From positions 182,792 to 246,791 of the forward strand of contig NZ_JAGGOT010000008.1 in the NCBI RefSeq assembly GCF_018614195.1: a stretch of DNA of 64,000 bases, in the 5' to 3' direction. The first letter of the stretch is position 1, and each line of letters begins with the position of its first letter. Under the pieces are notes generated by a model, which was given only the letters and a program-made list of their open reading frames with translations, was not told the DNA's origin and ran no database searches. This DNA comes from Streptomyces sp. ISL-43 (GTDB taxonomy: Bacteria; Actinomycetota; Actinomycetes; Streptomycetales; Streptomycetaceae). Positions 18,437-25,763 of this stretch are shown piece after piece. A program made the translations under genes and the position numbers.

Positions 18437-18867
18437 CGCTTTCTCCTTGGAATGCTGCGGATCGAAAGGACCTCGGCGAGGAGCGTGTCGTCCTGCGCGG
18501 CCGACCCGCCCCGGGACCACCGCGTCGAGGCGCTCGCACCTCGCGGTCTCGAGGATCCGGTGAGCACACCGATCTGGACAATGGTCCCCGCAGCGCCGTG
18601 CGTTGTGCTCGGCGGGGCCGACGGAAGGGGTCCGCGCGGCCCGCGCAGAGCCGCGGCCGGCACCCTGCGGCGGAAGGCCGCCCTCGGGGTGACCAGCAGC
18701 CGGCCGAGTTCGAGGATGACGGTGGCGGCGCTCCGGTCGACGACCGTGACCCGGTCCATGGTGCGGGCCGGCGCGGTGGCGGCGGTGAGCCCTGCGAGGC
18801 TCGACCCGATGACGACGGCGTGGCCCGCACCGGTGCCGCTGCCCCGGGCCCCTGTGGTCGGGCTCAT
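18433..18867 (-). pseudogene. truncated FAD-dependent monooxygenase remnant
   Basis: The first 40 residues read like the N-terminus of a PHBH-type FAD hydroxylase: HAVVIGSSLAGLTAA followed by MDRVTVVDR. After that the frame turns into Arg/Pro/Ser-rich sequence with no family resemblance and stops at the hydrolase start. The conserved GD motif and the C-terminal half are absent. It follows the decayed epimerase gene with an overlapping stop and start, so this stretch looks like one degenerating segment of the cluster. Confidence 0.6.
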
Positions 18868-19255
18868 CGTCGGCTCCCTCCCGCGTGCGCGGTGACGGCT
18901 CCGGCGGTCGGGCGCGCCGCGAGGTCCCCGAGGACCGTGGGCAGGCCCTCCGCCAGGCCCGCCAGCCGGGTGGCGGTCAGCCGCCCGGTGACGCGCTGCT
19001 GGGCCGCGTGCACCACGGCGTCGTGGTGCTCGACCAGCCCGGTGTACGAGCCGGGTCGCAGCATGTCGCCGCTGTGCGGCCTTGCCCCGGCGGCGGCCTT
19101 GCCCCGGCGGCGGCCAGGTCCGCGGCGGCGGCCGAGGCCGGGTCGCGGACCAGGGCGGTCACCTCGCGGCCGGCCGCGAGCAGGGCGCGGGTGACCGCGC
19201 CGCCGACGAAGCCGGTGGCGCCGGTGACCAGGACCCGCTGCCGGGGGGTGCTCAC
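18864..19255 (-). pseudogene. NAD-dependent epimerase/dehydratase remnant, frameshifted by a 17-bp tandem duplication
   Basis: GTG at 19255 overlaps the sugar dehydrogenase stop (GTGA). The protein begins with the SDR motif VLVTGATGFVGGAVTRALL. A 17-bp unit is tandemly duplicated at 19076-19092 and 19093-19109, shifting the frame. Removing one copy restores a continuous reading through GDMLRPGSYTGLVEHHDAVVHAA, the expected epimerase continuation. Even then the protein would end after about 124 residues, without the catalytic Tyr-x-x-x-Lys. The gene is therefore both truncated and frameshifted. Its position next to the nucleotide-sugar dehydrogenase suggests a lost sugar-processing step. Confidence 0.75.
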
Positions 19256-20514
19256 AGGTACTCGACCGTCGGGCCGGCGGGGATCTTCCGGCGGCAGTCG
19301 AGGACGTACGCGGCGTGCTGCGCGACCAGTTCGAGGTCGAACGCCGAGTGGTCGGTGAGCAGGACGACGGCGTCGGCGGAGGCCACTTCCTCCTCGGTGA
19401 GCTCGACGCGCGCCAGGCGGGGGTCGACCCCGTGGCCCTCGACGACGTGCGGGTCGACCGCGCGGACCTCGGCGCCCAGGCGCAGCAGGCCCTCGACGAC
19501 GCGGGTGGCGGGCGATTCGCGGGCGTCGCCGGTGTCGGGCTTGTAGGCGAGGCCGAGCAGCAGGACGCGGGCGCCCTTCAGGGCCCGGCCGCGCTCGTTG
19601 AAGCCGTAGATGAGCCGCTGGACGACGTATCCGGGCATGTGGTCGTTGATGTGGTTGGCGAGCTCCACGAAGCGGAAGAGCCGGCCGACCTTCCGCTCCA
19701 CCTGCCAGGACAGGTAGACCGGGTCCACGGGCAGGCAGTGGCCGCCGACGCCGGGGCCGGGGGTGAACTTCATGAAGCCGAACGGCTTGGTGGCGGCGGC
19801 GTCGATGGCCTCCCACACGTCGATGCCGAGGGTGTGGGCGTACATCGCGAGCTCGTTGACGAGTGCGATGTTGACGTGCCGGAAGGTGTTCTCGACGAGC
19901 TTGGTGAGCTCGGCGACCTTCGGGGAGCCGACCGGGACGGTGGTGTCGATCAGCCCGGCGTAGAAGGCGTCGATCGCGGCGAGGGAGGCCTCGTCGATGC
20001 CGGAGACCACCTTGGGGGTGCGCTCCAGGGTCCAGGTGCGGTTGCCCGGGTCGATGCGCTCGGGGCTGTAGCCGAGGTGGAAGTCGGTGCCCGCGGTCAG
20101 GCCCGAGAACTCCTCCAGGATCGGCGCCACGAGCTCCTCGGTCGTACCGGGGTAGGTCGTCGACTCCAGGACGATGGTGGCGCCCTGGCGCAGGAAGCGG
20201 CCGAGGCTGCGTGCGGCCGACTCGATGTGGCTGAGGTCGGGCACGCCCTCGCGCAGCGGGGTGGGGACGCTGATCACGGCGACGTCGAAGCCGCCGAGTT
20301 CGCGCTCTTCGGTGGTGGGGCGGTAGGCCCCGGAGTCGAGGACCGCCAGGAGCCGCTCGGGGGCGACGTCCTCGACGAAGGACTCGCCGGCCGCGATGCG
20401 CTTGACGCGCTCCTCGCTGACGTCGAATCCGATGACCGTGTGGCCCGCCTCGGCGGCGAGCATCGCGAGGGGCAGGCCGACGTAGCCCTGTCCCATGATG
20501 ACGATCTTTGCCAT
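19252..20514 (-). CDS. nucleotide-sugar 6-dehydrogenase (UDP-Glc/UDP-HexNAc dehydrogenase family)
   Basis: This 420-residue NAD-dependent enzyme oxidises C6 of a nucleotide sugar in two steps. The N-terminal NAD motif GQGYVGLPLAML, the central FTPGPGVGGHCLPVDP with the catalytic Cys at about residue 259, and the C-terminal UDP-binding LGLAYKPDTGDARESP are all present. The pattern is nearest the WbpA/UDP-GlcNAc branch. ATG at 20514 has AAGGAAC upstream. With two DegT pairs nearby, it suggests an amino-uronate or related sugar unit in the product. The epimerase remnant follows with a GTGA overlap. Confidence 0.9.
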   Translation of the reverse strand: MAKIVIMGQGYVGLPLAMLAAEAGHTVIGFDVSEERVKRIAAGESFVEDVAPERLLAVLDSGAYRPTTEERELGGFDVAVISVPTPLREGVPDLSHIESAARSLGRFLRQGATIVLESTTYPGTTEELVAPILEEFSGLTAGTDFHLGYSPERIDPGNRTWTLERTPKVVSGIDEASLAAIDAFYAGLIDTTVPVGSPKVAELTKLVENTFRHVNIALVNELAMYAHTLGIDVWEAIDAAATKPFGFMKFTPGPGVGGHCLPVDPVYLSWQVERKVGRLFRFVELANHINDHMPGYVVQRLIYGFNERGRALKGARVLLLGLAYKPDTGDARESPATRVVEGLLRLGAEVRAVDPHVVEGHGVDPRLARVELTEEEVASADAVVLLTDHSAFDLELVAQHAAYVLDCRRKIPAGPTVEYL

Positions 20515-20572
20515 CGTCTGTCCGTTCCTTTGGTGGCCGTTGGGTGTCGTTGAGGGTGGGTTGACCGGCGGA

Positions 20573-20824
20573 TCAGGTCCGGAGACCGGTGCCGAAGGTT
20601 TCCTGGGACTCCAGGACCCTCCGGCGCAGGTCGAAGCGGCGCACCTGCCAGGTGCCGGTGCGCGGGAAGTCCTCCCGGGCGATGACGCGCGGCTCGGCGA
20701 GCTCGGGCAGGTCGCGGGTGGCGGCGGCCGGGTAGTAGTCGAAGAACCTCAGCTTGGCCGGCTGCGCGTAGGCACGCGGACGGGTCATCCGCGGCGGTGC
20801 CGGGGGTGCCAGGGTGTCGGTCAT
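20573..20824 (-). CDS. stand-alone ANL-ligase C-terminal-domain-like minigene, catalytic Lys absent
   Basis: This 83-residue protein has a last ~50 residues that align with the C-terminus of the cluster's AMP ligase (3446-5053). DLPALAEP becomes DLPELAEP, PRTSTGKVRR becomes PRTGTWQVRR, and the tail TFGTGRWT becomes TFGTGLRT. I count about 27 identities in 50. The A10 catalytic lysine is Gln. There is no adenylation core. ATG at 20824 has a strong GGAGGAA upstream, and the gene follows the 47-residue minigene by about 20 bp, so it looks translated. It may be a retained non-catalytic partner or a recent relic of a second ligase. Confidence 0.7.
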   Translation of the reverse strand: MTDTLAPPAPPRMTRPRAYAQPAKLRFFDYYPAAATRDLPELAEPRVIAREDFPRTGTWQVRRFDLRRRVLESQETFGTGLRT

Positions 20825-20843
20825 GCCCGATTCCTCCGCCGGT

Positions 20844-20987
20844 TCAGGAGCCGAGCGGATTGCGGCCGGTGGCGGAGATCTGGACCTGGCTGAGCCAGTT
20901 GTGCGTGATCAGCCGCTCGGTCTCCTTGTCCCAGGCGGAGTCGAAGACGTACTCCTGCTGCTGGTCCGCGTCCGTGGTGACGGTCAT
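20844..20987 (-). CDS. 47-residue minigene resembling a methyltransferase N-terminus
   Basis: This short protein starts at ATG 20987 with AGGAGG-like sequence upstream and stops at 20844. Residues 12-26 (EYVFDSAWDKETERL) resemble the N-terminal helix of many class I SAM methyltransferases, where F/L-D-x-A-W-x-x-E-R-x-R-L is common. Nothing of the SAM-binding fold follows. It lies between the DegT gene at 21008 and the ANL-tail minigene. It may be a relic of a deleted methyltransferase gene or a small functional protein. A RiPP precursor role is not supported by any nearby modification enzyme. Confidence 0.55.
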   Translation of the reverse strand: MTVTTDADQQQEYVFDSAWDKETERLITHNWLSQVQISATGRNPLGS

Positions 20988-21007
20988 GGGTCCTCGTCCT
21001 CCTGGGC

Positions 21008-22126
21008 CTAGGCGAAGAAATCGCAGAGCGTGTCGGCTACGTGCTCGACCTCGGCGTCGGTCAGGTGCGGCCGGAGCGGGATCGCGAGGTTGGACCGGCC
21101 GGCCCGGCGCGCGTTCGGCCAGTCCGCGCCCTCCGGCGCGAACGCGGCGAAGGCCGGCTGCAGCGGGAGCGGGGTCGGGTAGTGGACGTGCGAGCCGATG
21201 CCGTGCTCGCTCAGGTAGGCGCGCAGGTCCTCGCGCCGGGAGACCTGGAGCGAGTACACGTCGTAGCAGCGGCCGTCGCGGCCAGCCGGCGGGGCCTTGA
21301 CGTCCTCGTCGGCGAGCGCGGCGAAGCGATCGGTGTAGTAGTCCGCGATCTGCGCCCGGCGCTCCAGACGGTCGGCGAAGCCGGCCAGCCGGTGCAACTG
21401 GAAGCCCGCGAGCACCTCGTCGAAGCGGCTGTTGCGGCCGATGCGGTGGTGCAGGAAGCGGTTGACGCCGTCCTGGCCGTGGTTGCGCAGCATCTTGACG
21501 GCGGTGGCCAGTTCCGGGTCGTCCGTCAGGACGACCCCGCCCTCGCCGGCCGTGCCCATCGCCCTGACCTGGAAGAAGGAGAAGGTGCCGAGGGTGCCCC
21601 AGCGGCCCGCGGGCACGCCGTCCAGGACCGCGCCCTGGGCGGCCGCCGCGTCCTCGATCACCGGGATGCCGTGGCGCCGGGAGATGTCCATGAACCGCGG
21701 CATGTCGGCCATGACCGAGAACAGGTGCGCGGGCAGCAGCGCCTTGGTGCGCTCGGTGATCAGGCTCTCGGTGTGGTCGGGGTCCATGACCATCGTCCAC
21801 GGGTCCACGTCCGCGAAGACCGGGGTGGCGCCGGCGTTGACCACGGCCGAGGCCACGGGCCGGCAGCCGAAGGCGGGGACGACGACCTCGTCGCCCGGAC
21901 CGATGTCCAGGGCGCCGACGGCCAGTTCCAGCGCGCCCGTGCCGCTGCCGCAGGCGAGTACGGCGCCGGCCCCGGTCGCCTTCTTGATCTCCTCTTCGAA
22001 CTCGGCCGTCCGGCGGCCGAGGATGAAGCGCTGCTCCGGATCGGTGCCGACGTCGAACAGCACCTTGAGCAGGGCGTCCTTGTCGGCCTCGAACAGGTCC
22101 GGCGGGAAGAAGGGCACGGTGGTCAC
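21008..22126 (-). CDS. DegT/DnrJ/EryC1-family protein, group B, catalytic lysine lost (K to R)
   Basis: This 372-residue homologue of the gene at 9044-10246 reads SFFQVRAMG where active members have SFFPxKxxG, so the PLP lysine is Arg. VIEDAAAAQGA and GRNSRFDEV are kept, including the Asn that would contact PLP in the partner subunit. The start is GTG at 22126, overlapping the upstream DegT stop as GTGA, exactly as in the first pair. Its partner (22123-23334) keeps the lysine, so the loss is on the opposite member from pair 1. I infer a structural, non-catalytic subunit. Arg in place of Lys could still bind cofactor phosphate or substrate. Confidence 0.88.
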   Translation of the reverse strand: MTTVPFFPPDLFEADKDALLKVLFDVGTDPEQRFILGRRTAEFEEEIKKATGAGAVLACGSGTGALELAVGALDIGPGDEVVVPAFGCRPVASAVVNAGATPVFADVDPWTMVMDPDHTESLITERTKALLPAHLFSVMADMPRFMDISRRHGIPVIEDAAAAQGAVLDGVPAGRWGTLGTFSFFQVRAMGTAGEGGVVLTDDPELATAVKMLRNHGQDGVNRFLHHRIGRNSRFDEVLAGFQLHRLAGFADRLERRAQIADYYTDRFAALADEDVKAPPAGRDGRCYDVYSLQVSRREDLRAYLSEHGIGSHVHYPTPLPLQPAFAAFAPEGADWPNARRAGRSNLAIPLRPHLTDAEVEHVADTLCDFFA

Positions 22127-23334
22127 GACTGGCTCCCGGTGAAGAAGTCCCGGATCGCGGCGACGACGGTGTCGAGCTGCTCCTCGGTCAGGTCGGGGTA
22201 GAAGGGCAGGGCCACGGCCCGCTCGCAGGCGGCCTCGGCCACGGGGAAGTCACCCGGCTTGTAGCCCAAGTGCGCGAAGCACGGCTGCACGTGCAGCGGG
22301 ATCGGGTAGTACGTCTCGGTGCCGATGCCCCGCGAGGTCAGGTGGGCGACCAGCTCGTCGCGCCGCTCGACCTCGATCTCGTACACGTAGAAGACCGGGT
22401 CGGTGGGGACCGGGCGCTCCACGACGGTGGGCAGGCGCAGGATGCCGGGCAGGGCCGACAGGCGCTCGTGGTAGGCCTGCGCGAGGCGCGCGCGGGTGGC
22501 GATGTCCTGGTCGAGGCGGGGCAGCTTCGCCATCAGCACGGCGGCCTGGATGTCGTCCATCTTGCTGTTGGTGCCCGAGGCGCCCGACAGGTTGGAGATG
22601 CCCGCGATGTGGTCGATGGTCTTGCCCATGCGGCCGTGGTGGCGCAGGATCCGCGCCGTCTCGGCGATCTCGTCGTCGTCGGTGAGGATCATCCCGGCGT
22701 CGCCGATCGCGCCCAGCGTCTTGGTGGGGAAGAAGGACAGCACCCCGCCCCGGCCGAGCAGACCCGCGTGCTTGCCGTTCCAGCGCATGCCGATGCCCTC
22801 GGCGCTGTCCTCCAGGACGGTGATGCCGTGCCGCTCCGCGACCTCGGAGATCGCGTCCATGTCGGCGAGCTGCGTGAACAGGTGGGCGGGCATCACGGCC
22901 CGGGTGCGCTCGGTGATCGCCTTCTCGAAGGAGACCGGGTCCATGGCGTACGTGACGGGGTCGATGTCCGCGAAGACGGGCACGGCCCCGATGGCCGCGA
23001 CCGTGGTGGCGGTCGCCGCGAAGGTGAAAGCGGGTACGACGACCTCGTCGCCGCGCCGGACTCCGGCCGCGCGCAGCAGGATGACCAGGGCGTCGGTGCC
23101 GTTGTTGACCGCGATGGCGTGCTTGGCGCCGGTGTAGGCGGCCACCGCCCGCTCCAGCTCCAGGCACTTGCGGCCGTGCGACCACGTGTTGCGGTCGAAC
23201 ACGTCCTGCACGTGGGCGCTGATCGACGGCCACAGCGCGTCGAAGGTGGCCGCCTGCGTGAAGAACGGCACCCCCTCGCGCTCGCGGCCGCCGGCCTCGG
23301 CCTCGGCCTCGGCGGAAGCTTCCACACTGTTCAC
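22123..23334 (-). CDS. DegT/DnrJ/EryC1-family PLP aminotransferase, group A, internal start within the IspE fusion frame
   Basis: This 403-residue PLP aminotransferase has an intact SFFPTKTLGAIGDAG with the Schiff-base Lys, VLEDSAEGIGM with the pyridine-binding Asp, NNGTDAL and GTNSKMDDIQAA. GTG at 23334 has AAGGAG at ideal spacing, so it can be translated on its own. The frame is nevertheless open all the way from the upstream IspE domain. It is the group A counterpart of 7788-9047 and pairs with the Lys-lacking gene at 21008-22126. A keto-sugar or cyclitol amination is likely. An Ala/Glu-rich N-terminal stretch of about 20 residues separates it from the kinase domain. Confidence 0.85.
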   Translation of the reverse strand: MNSVEASAEAEAEAGGREREGVPFFTQAATFDALWPSISAHVQDVFDRNTWSHGRKCLELERAVAAYTGAKHAIAVNNGTDALVILLRAAGVRRGDEVVVPAFTFAATATTVAAIGAVPVFADIDPVTYAMDPVSFEKAITERTRAVMPAHLFTQLADMDAISEVAERHGITVLEDSAEGIGMRWNGKHAGLLGRGGVLSFFPTKTLGAIGDAGMILTDDDEIAETARILRHHGRMGKTIDHIAGISNLSGASGTNSKMDDIQAAVLMAKLPRLDQDIATRARLAQAYHERLSALPGILRLPTVVERPVPTDPVFYVYEIEVERRDELVAHLTSRGIGTETYYPIPLHVQPCFAHLGYKPGDFPVAEAACERAVALPFYPDLTEEQLDTVVAAIRDFFTGSQS

Positions 23335-24291
23335 GGCTGCTCCTTGGGAGACGTTGGGGGAGCCCGGGTTGGTCCCGGTGGTCGCCCGCGCGGCCGGGCC
23401 GTCGACGGGACCGTGCGCGGTGCGTACGGACCGGCAGTGCCCGGAGGCGTCCAGGGCGGCTGCCACCGCCTCGGCCGCGGCTTCGTCGCGGACCAGGAAG
23501 GCGCAGGTCGGGCCGGAGCCGCTGACCAGCGCGCCGAGCGCCCCGGCGCCCCGTCCGGCGGCCAGGGTGTCGGCCAGCTCCGGGCGCAGCCGCAGCGCGG
23601 CGCCCTCCAGGTCGTTGCGCAGCAGGGCGGCGAGCCGGTCGGGGTCCCCGGAGGCGAGGGCCGCCGCGAAGTCCGCCGCCGGGGCCAGCTCCTGCTGCCC
23701 GGGGGCCGCCGTGTCCGACTCGGCGAGCAGCCGGTCGTACTCGCGGAACACGCGCGGGGTGCTCAGCCCGTCGTGGGCCTCGGCGAACACCCAGTGGAAG
23801 CGGCCGGAGACGGGCAGCGCGGTGAGCTGTTCGCCGCGCCCGGTGCCCAGGGCGGTGCCGCCCATGAGCGCGAAGGCGACGTCGCTGCCGACCTGCGCGG
23901 CGACCTCGGCCAGTACCGGGTCGTCCGGGTCCAGGCCCCACAGGGCGGCGCAGCCGACGATGGCGGCGGCCGCGTCGGCGCTGCCGCCGGCCATGCCGCC
24001 GGCCACCGGGATCCGCTTGTCGATGTGCAGGTGGACGCCCGCGTCGACACCGATCCGCTCGGCGAGGAGGGCGGCCGCCGCGGCGGCGAGGTTGCGCCGG
24101 TCGGCGGGGACCGCCTCGATGTCCTCGCCGGAGAGCGTGACGGAGAGCTCGGGGGCGGGGGTGGCCGTGACGGTGTCGTGGAGCGATACCGCCTGGAAGA
24201 CGCTGACGAGTTCGTGGTAGCCGTCCGGCCGGGTGGCCCCCACGGCGAGATGGAGGTTGACCTTGGCCGGTACCTGGACAGTGACGCTCAC
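22123..24291 (-). CDS. ispE-like: IspE-like kinase fused in frame to a DegT aminotransferase
   Basis: From GTG at 24291 a single frame of 722 codons runs through an IspE domain (residues 1 to about 300) into the complete DegT domain without a stop. IspE phosphorylates 4-diphosphocytidyl-2-C-methylerythritol in the MEP isoprenoid pathway. Its motifs are VPAKVNLHLAVGATRPDGYHE, the GHMP ATP loop PVAGGMAGGSADAAA, GSDVAFALMGGTALGTGRG and VSGSGPTCAF. A cluster copy fits the UbiA prenyltransferase by raising prenyl diphosphate supply. Whether cells make the fusion, the separate DegT from the internal GTG, or both cannot be told from sequence. A missing stop through sequencing error is possible. Confidence 0.78.
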   Translation of the reverse strand: MSVTVQVPAKVNLHLAVGATRPDGYHELVSVFQAVSLHDTVTATPAPELSVTLSGEDIEAVPADRRNLAAAAAALLAERIGVDAGVHLHIDKRIPVAGGMAGGSADAAAAIVGCAALWGLDPDDPVLAEVAAQVGSDVAFALMGGTALGTGRGEQLTALPVSGRFHWVFAEAHDGLSTPRVFREYDRLLAESDTAAPGQQELAPAADFAAALASGDPDRLAALLRNDLEGAALRLRPELADTLAAGRGAGALGALVSGSGPTCAFLVRDEAAAEAVAAALDASGHCRSVRTAHGPVDGPAARATTGTNPGSPNVSQGAAVNSVEASAEAEAEAGGREREGVPFFTQAATFDALWPSISAHVQDVFDRNTWSHGRKCLELERAVAAYTGAKHAIAVNNGTDALVILLRAAGVRRGDEVVVPAFTFAATATTVAAIGAVPVFADIDPVTYAMDPVSFEKAITERTRAVMPAHLFTQLADMDAISEVAERHGITVLEDSAEGIGMRWNGKHAGLLGRGGVLSFFPTKTLGAIGDAGMILTDDDEIAETARILRHHGRMGKTIDHIAGISNLSGASGTNSKMDDIQAAVLMAKLPRLDQDIATRARLAQAYHERLSALPGILRLPTVVERPVPTDPVFYVYEIEVERRDELVAHLTSRGIGTETYYPIPLHVQPCFAHLGYKPGDFPVAEAACERAVALPFYPDLTEEQLDTVVAAIRDFFTGSQS

Positions 24292-24342
24292 CGTGCGGCG
24301 TCCCAGATCTCGATCATCAACGTGGCTGCTTCCTGTTTCGAG

Positions 24343-24370
24343 GGTGTCCCGGCGGAGGTGTCCCGGCGGA
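24343..24370. repeat. 14-bp tandem direct repeat in the IspE upstream region
   Basis: ggtgtcccggcgga occurs twice in tandem (24343-24356 and 24357-24370), 52-79 bp upstream of the IspE start. It could be a regulator site or chance slippage. Confidence 0.6.
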
Positions 24371-24559
24371 CCGTCGCGCCGACTGGCCGGACGACGGTCC
24401 GAGGGGCGGCACGGGGCGGAATCCGTCCCGCCGCTGCCCTGGTGCCGTGAGTCTGCGACGGCGTCCATGCGCCCGGCTAAAGCGACCGCGACCCACCCCG
24501 CGACCTGCCCCGACGTGCCCGGCGACCCGGCCGGGACGGCAAGCGGACGGCAGGCGGAC

Positions 24560-24629
24560 GGCAGGCGGACGGCACCCGGGACGGCACGCGGCAAGGCAGG
24601 CGGACGGCACCCGGGACGGCACGCGGCAA
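24560..24629. repeat. two exact 35-bp tandem copies in a divergent intergenic region
   Basis: Copies lie at 24560-24594 and 24595-24629, preceded by several shorter cggacggcagg units from about 24544. The 494-bp region (24292-24785) separates the IspE fusion from the AfsA homologue and contains no gene I can support. The repeats may be operator clusters for this divergent promoter or non-functional expansion. Confidence 0.8.
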
Positions 24630-24785
24630 GGCAGCAGTACCTGCCGTGCAACTTGGTGCCACCGCCTGGTGCTGGCCCGGCGCCCACGGCCCGGAGAAGC
24701 TGGACGGGCACGCCCGGACACCCCGCGGCCGGGGCCGGACCCAAGCTCTCCGCACGGAGCGGCGACGCACCCGCAAGGAGTGAGG

Positions 24786-25763
24786 ATGTCTCGAACCGCG
24801 ACACCCGAACGGCTCGATCTGACGGCGGTCACCCGCCGGCTCGTCCACCTGCCGAAGGACCCGCCGCCGTCCGGCCCCGGCGTCCCGGAGCCGGACGAGG
24901 AACGTTTCGCGCTGGCCGGTGAGCTGCCGCACGGGCCCTCCCTGTTCGGCGACGGCGCCGGCGGCCACGACACCCAGCTGTTCGTGGAGATCTTCCGGCA
25001 GCTGGGCCTGTCCCTGGGCTACCGCTACTTCCGGGTGCCCGCCGAGCGCGCCTGCCTGTTCGTCGGACTCGACTGGGCGGTGGCCGATCCGGCCGGGTGG
25101 CGCGGCCGGGGCGCGGGCGCGTGCCTCGCGATGGACGTCCGCGCCACGCCCACCACCAAGTCCGTTACCGGGGTGCCGCGCGGGCTGCGGCTGGCCGGCA
25201 CGCTGAGCATCGACGGGGCGCCGGGCTGTGCGGGCTCGGCCGAAGTCCTCTTCCTGCCGCCGACGGTGGCCCGCGGCCACCGCGCGACCAGCCGGCTGGC
25301 CGCCGTCTCCGGGGACGCGCCGCGTCCGTCCTCTCCGGCCCGGCCGCTCGCCGACCCCGGTGCGGTGGGCCGTACGGATCCGGGTGACGTGGTGGTCTCC
25401 GCGCCCGTGACCCGCGGGGAGGCGTCCACCACCGCGATCGTGGTGGATCCGGGGCACCCGGTGTTCTTCATGGACGGCGCCGACTCGGTGCCGGGCCTGC
25501 TGCTGGTGGAGGCGCTGCGGCAGTCCGCGGTGCTGGCCGCCGGCCGCAGCCACGGTTTCCACCCGGCCGAGACCGCGCTGACCGCGATGGCCGTGCGCTT
25601 CCGGGGGTTCGCGGAGCTGGACCTGCCGCTGAGCTGCACCGCGGTGGCCGGTCCCGTGCGCCGCGACGCGGCCGGGCGCCCGTCCGCGCCGATCCGGCTG
25701 ACGGTCTCCCAGCTCGGCAAGGTCACCGCGGAGGCCGAGATCACCGCGGCCCGGGCCGCCTGA
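24786..25763 (+). CDS. AfsA-family protein (A-factor/gamma-butyrolactone synthase-like), copy 1
   Basis: This 325-residue protein has two hot-dog-like A-factor synthase repeats. AfsA condenses a beta-ketoacyl-ACP with dihydroxyacetone phosphate to make gamma-butyrolactone signal precursors. Visible marks are RRLVHLP near the N-terminus, VTGVPRGLRLAGTL in the middle and the C-terminal VPGLLLVEALRQSAVLAA matching AfsA's second repeat. ATG at 24786 has AAGGAG upstream. The next gene (HypE-like) starts on its last stop base, so the two are coupled. No TetR-type butyrolactone receptor gene is in the window. It may make a signal or act as a biosynthetic condensing enzyme. Confidence 0.85.
   Translation: MSRTATPERLDLTAVTRRLVHLPKDPPPSGPGVPEPDEERFALAGELPHGPSLFGDGAGGHDTQLFVEIFRQLGLSLGYRYFRVPAERACLFVGLDWAVADPAGWRGRGAGACLAMDVRATPTTKSVTGVPRGLRLAGTLSIDGAPGCAGSAEVLFLPPTVARGHRATSRLAAVSGDAPRPSSPARPLADPGAVGRTDPGDVVVSAPVTRGEASTTAIVVDPGHPVFFMDGADSVPGLLLVEALRQSAVLAAGRSHGFHPAETALTAMAVRFRGFAELDLPLSCTAVAGPVRRDAAGRPSAPIRLTVSQLGKVTAEAEITAARAA

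Noticed and set aside
20844..20987. 47-residue minigene as a RiPP precursor
   Set aside because: No leader-like motif, no Cys/Ser/Thr-rich core and no RiPP maturation enzyme nearby; the methyltransferase-like start explains it better.
24544..24629. CRISPR-like array
   Set aside because: The repeats are directly tandem without spacers, and no cas genes are present in the window.
24447..24785. Extension of the AfsA copy 1 frame upstream of 24786
   Set aside because: The extra N-terminus is encoded by tandem repeats and lacks AfsA homology, while 24786 has a strong AAGGAG.
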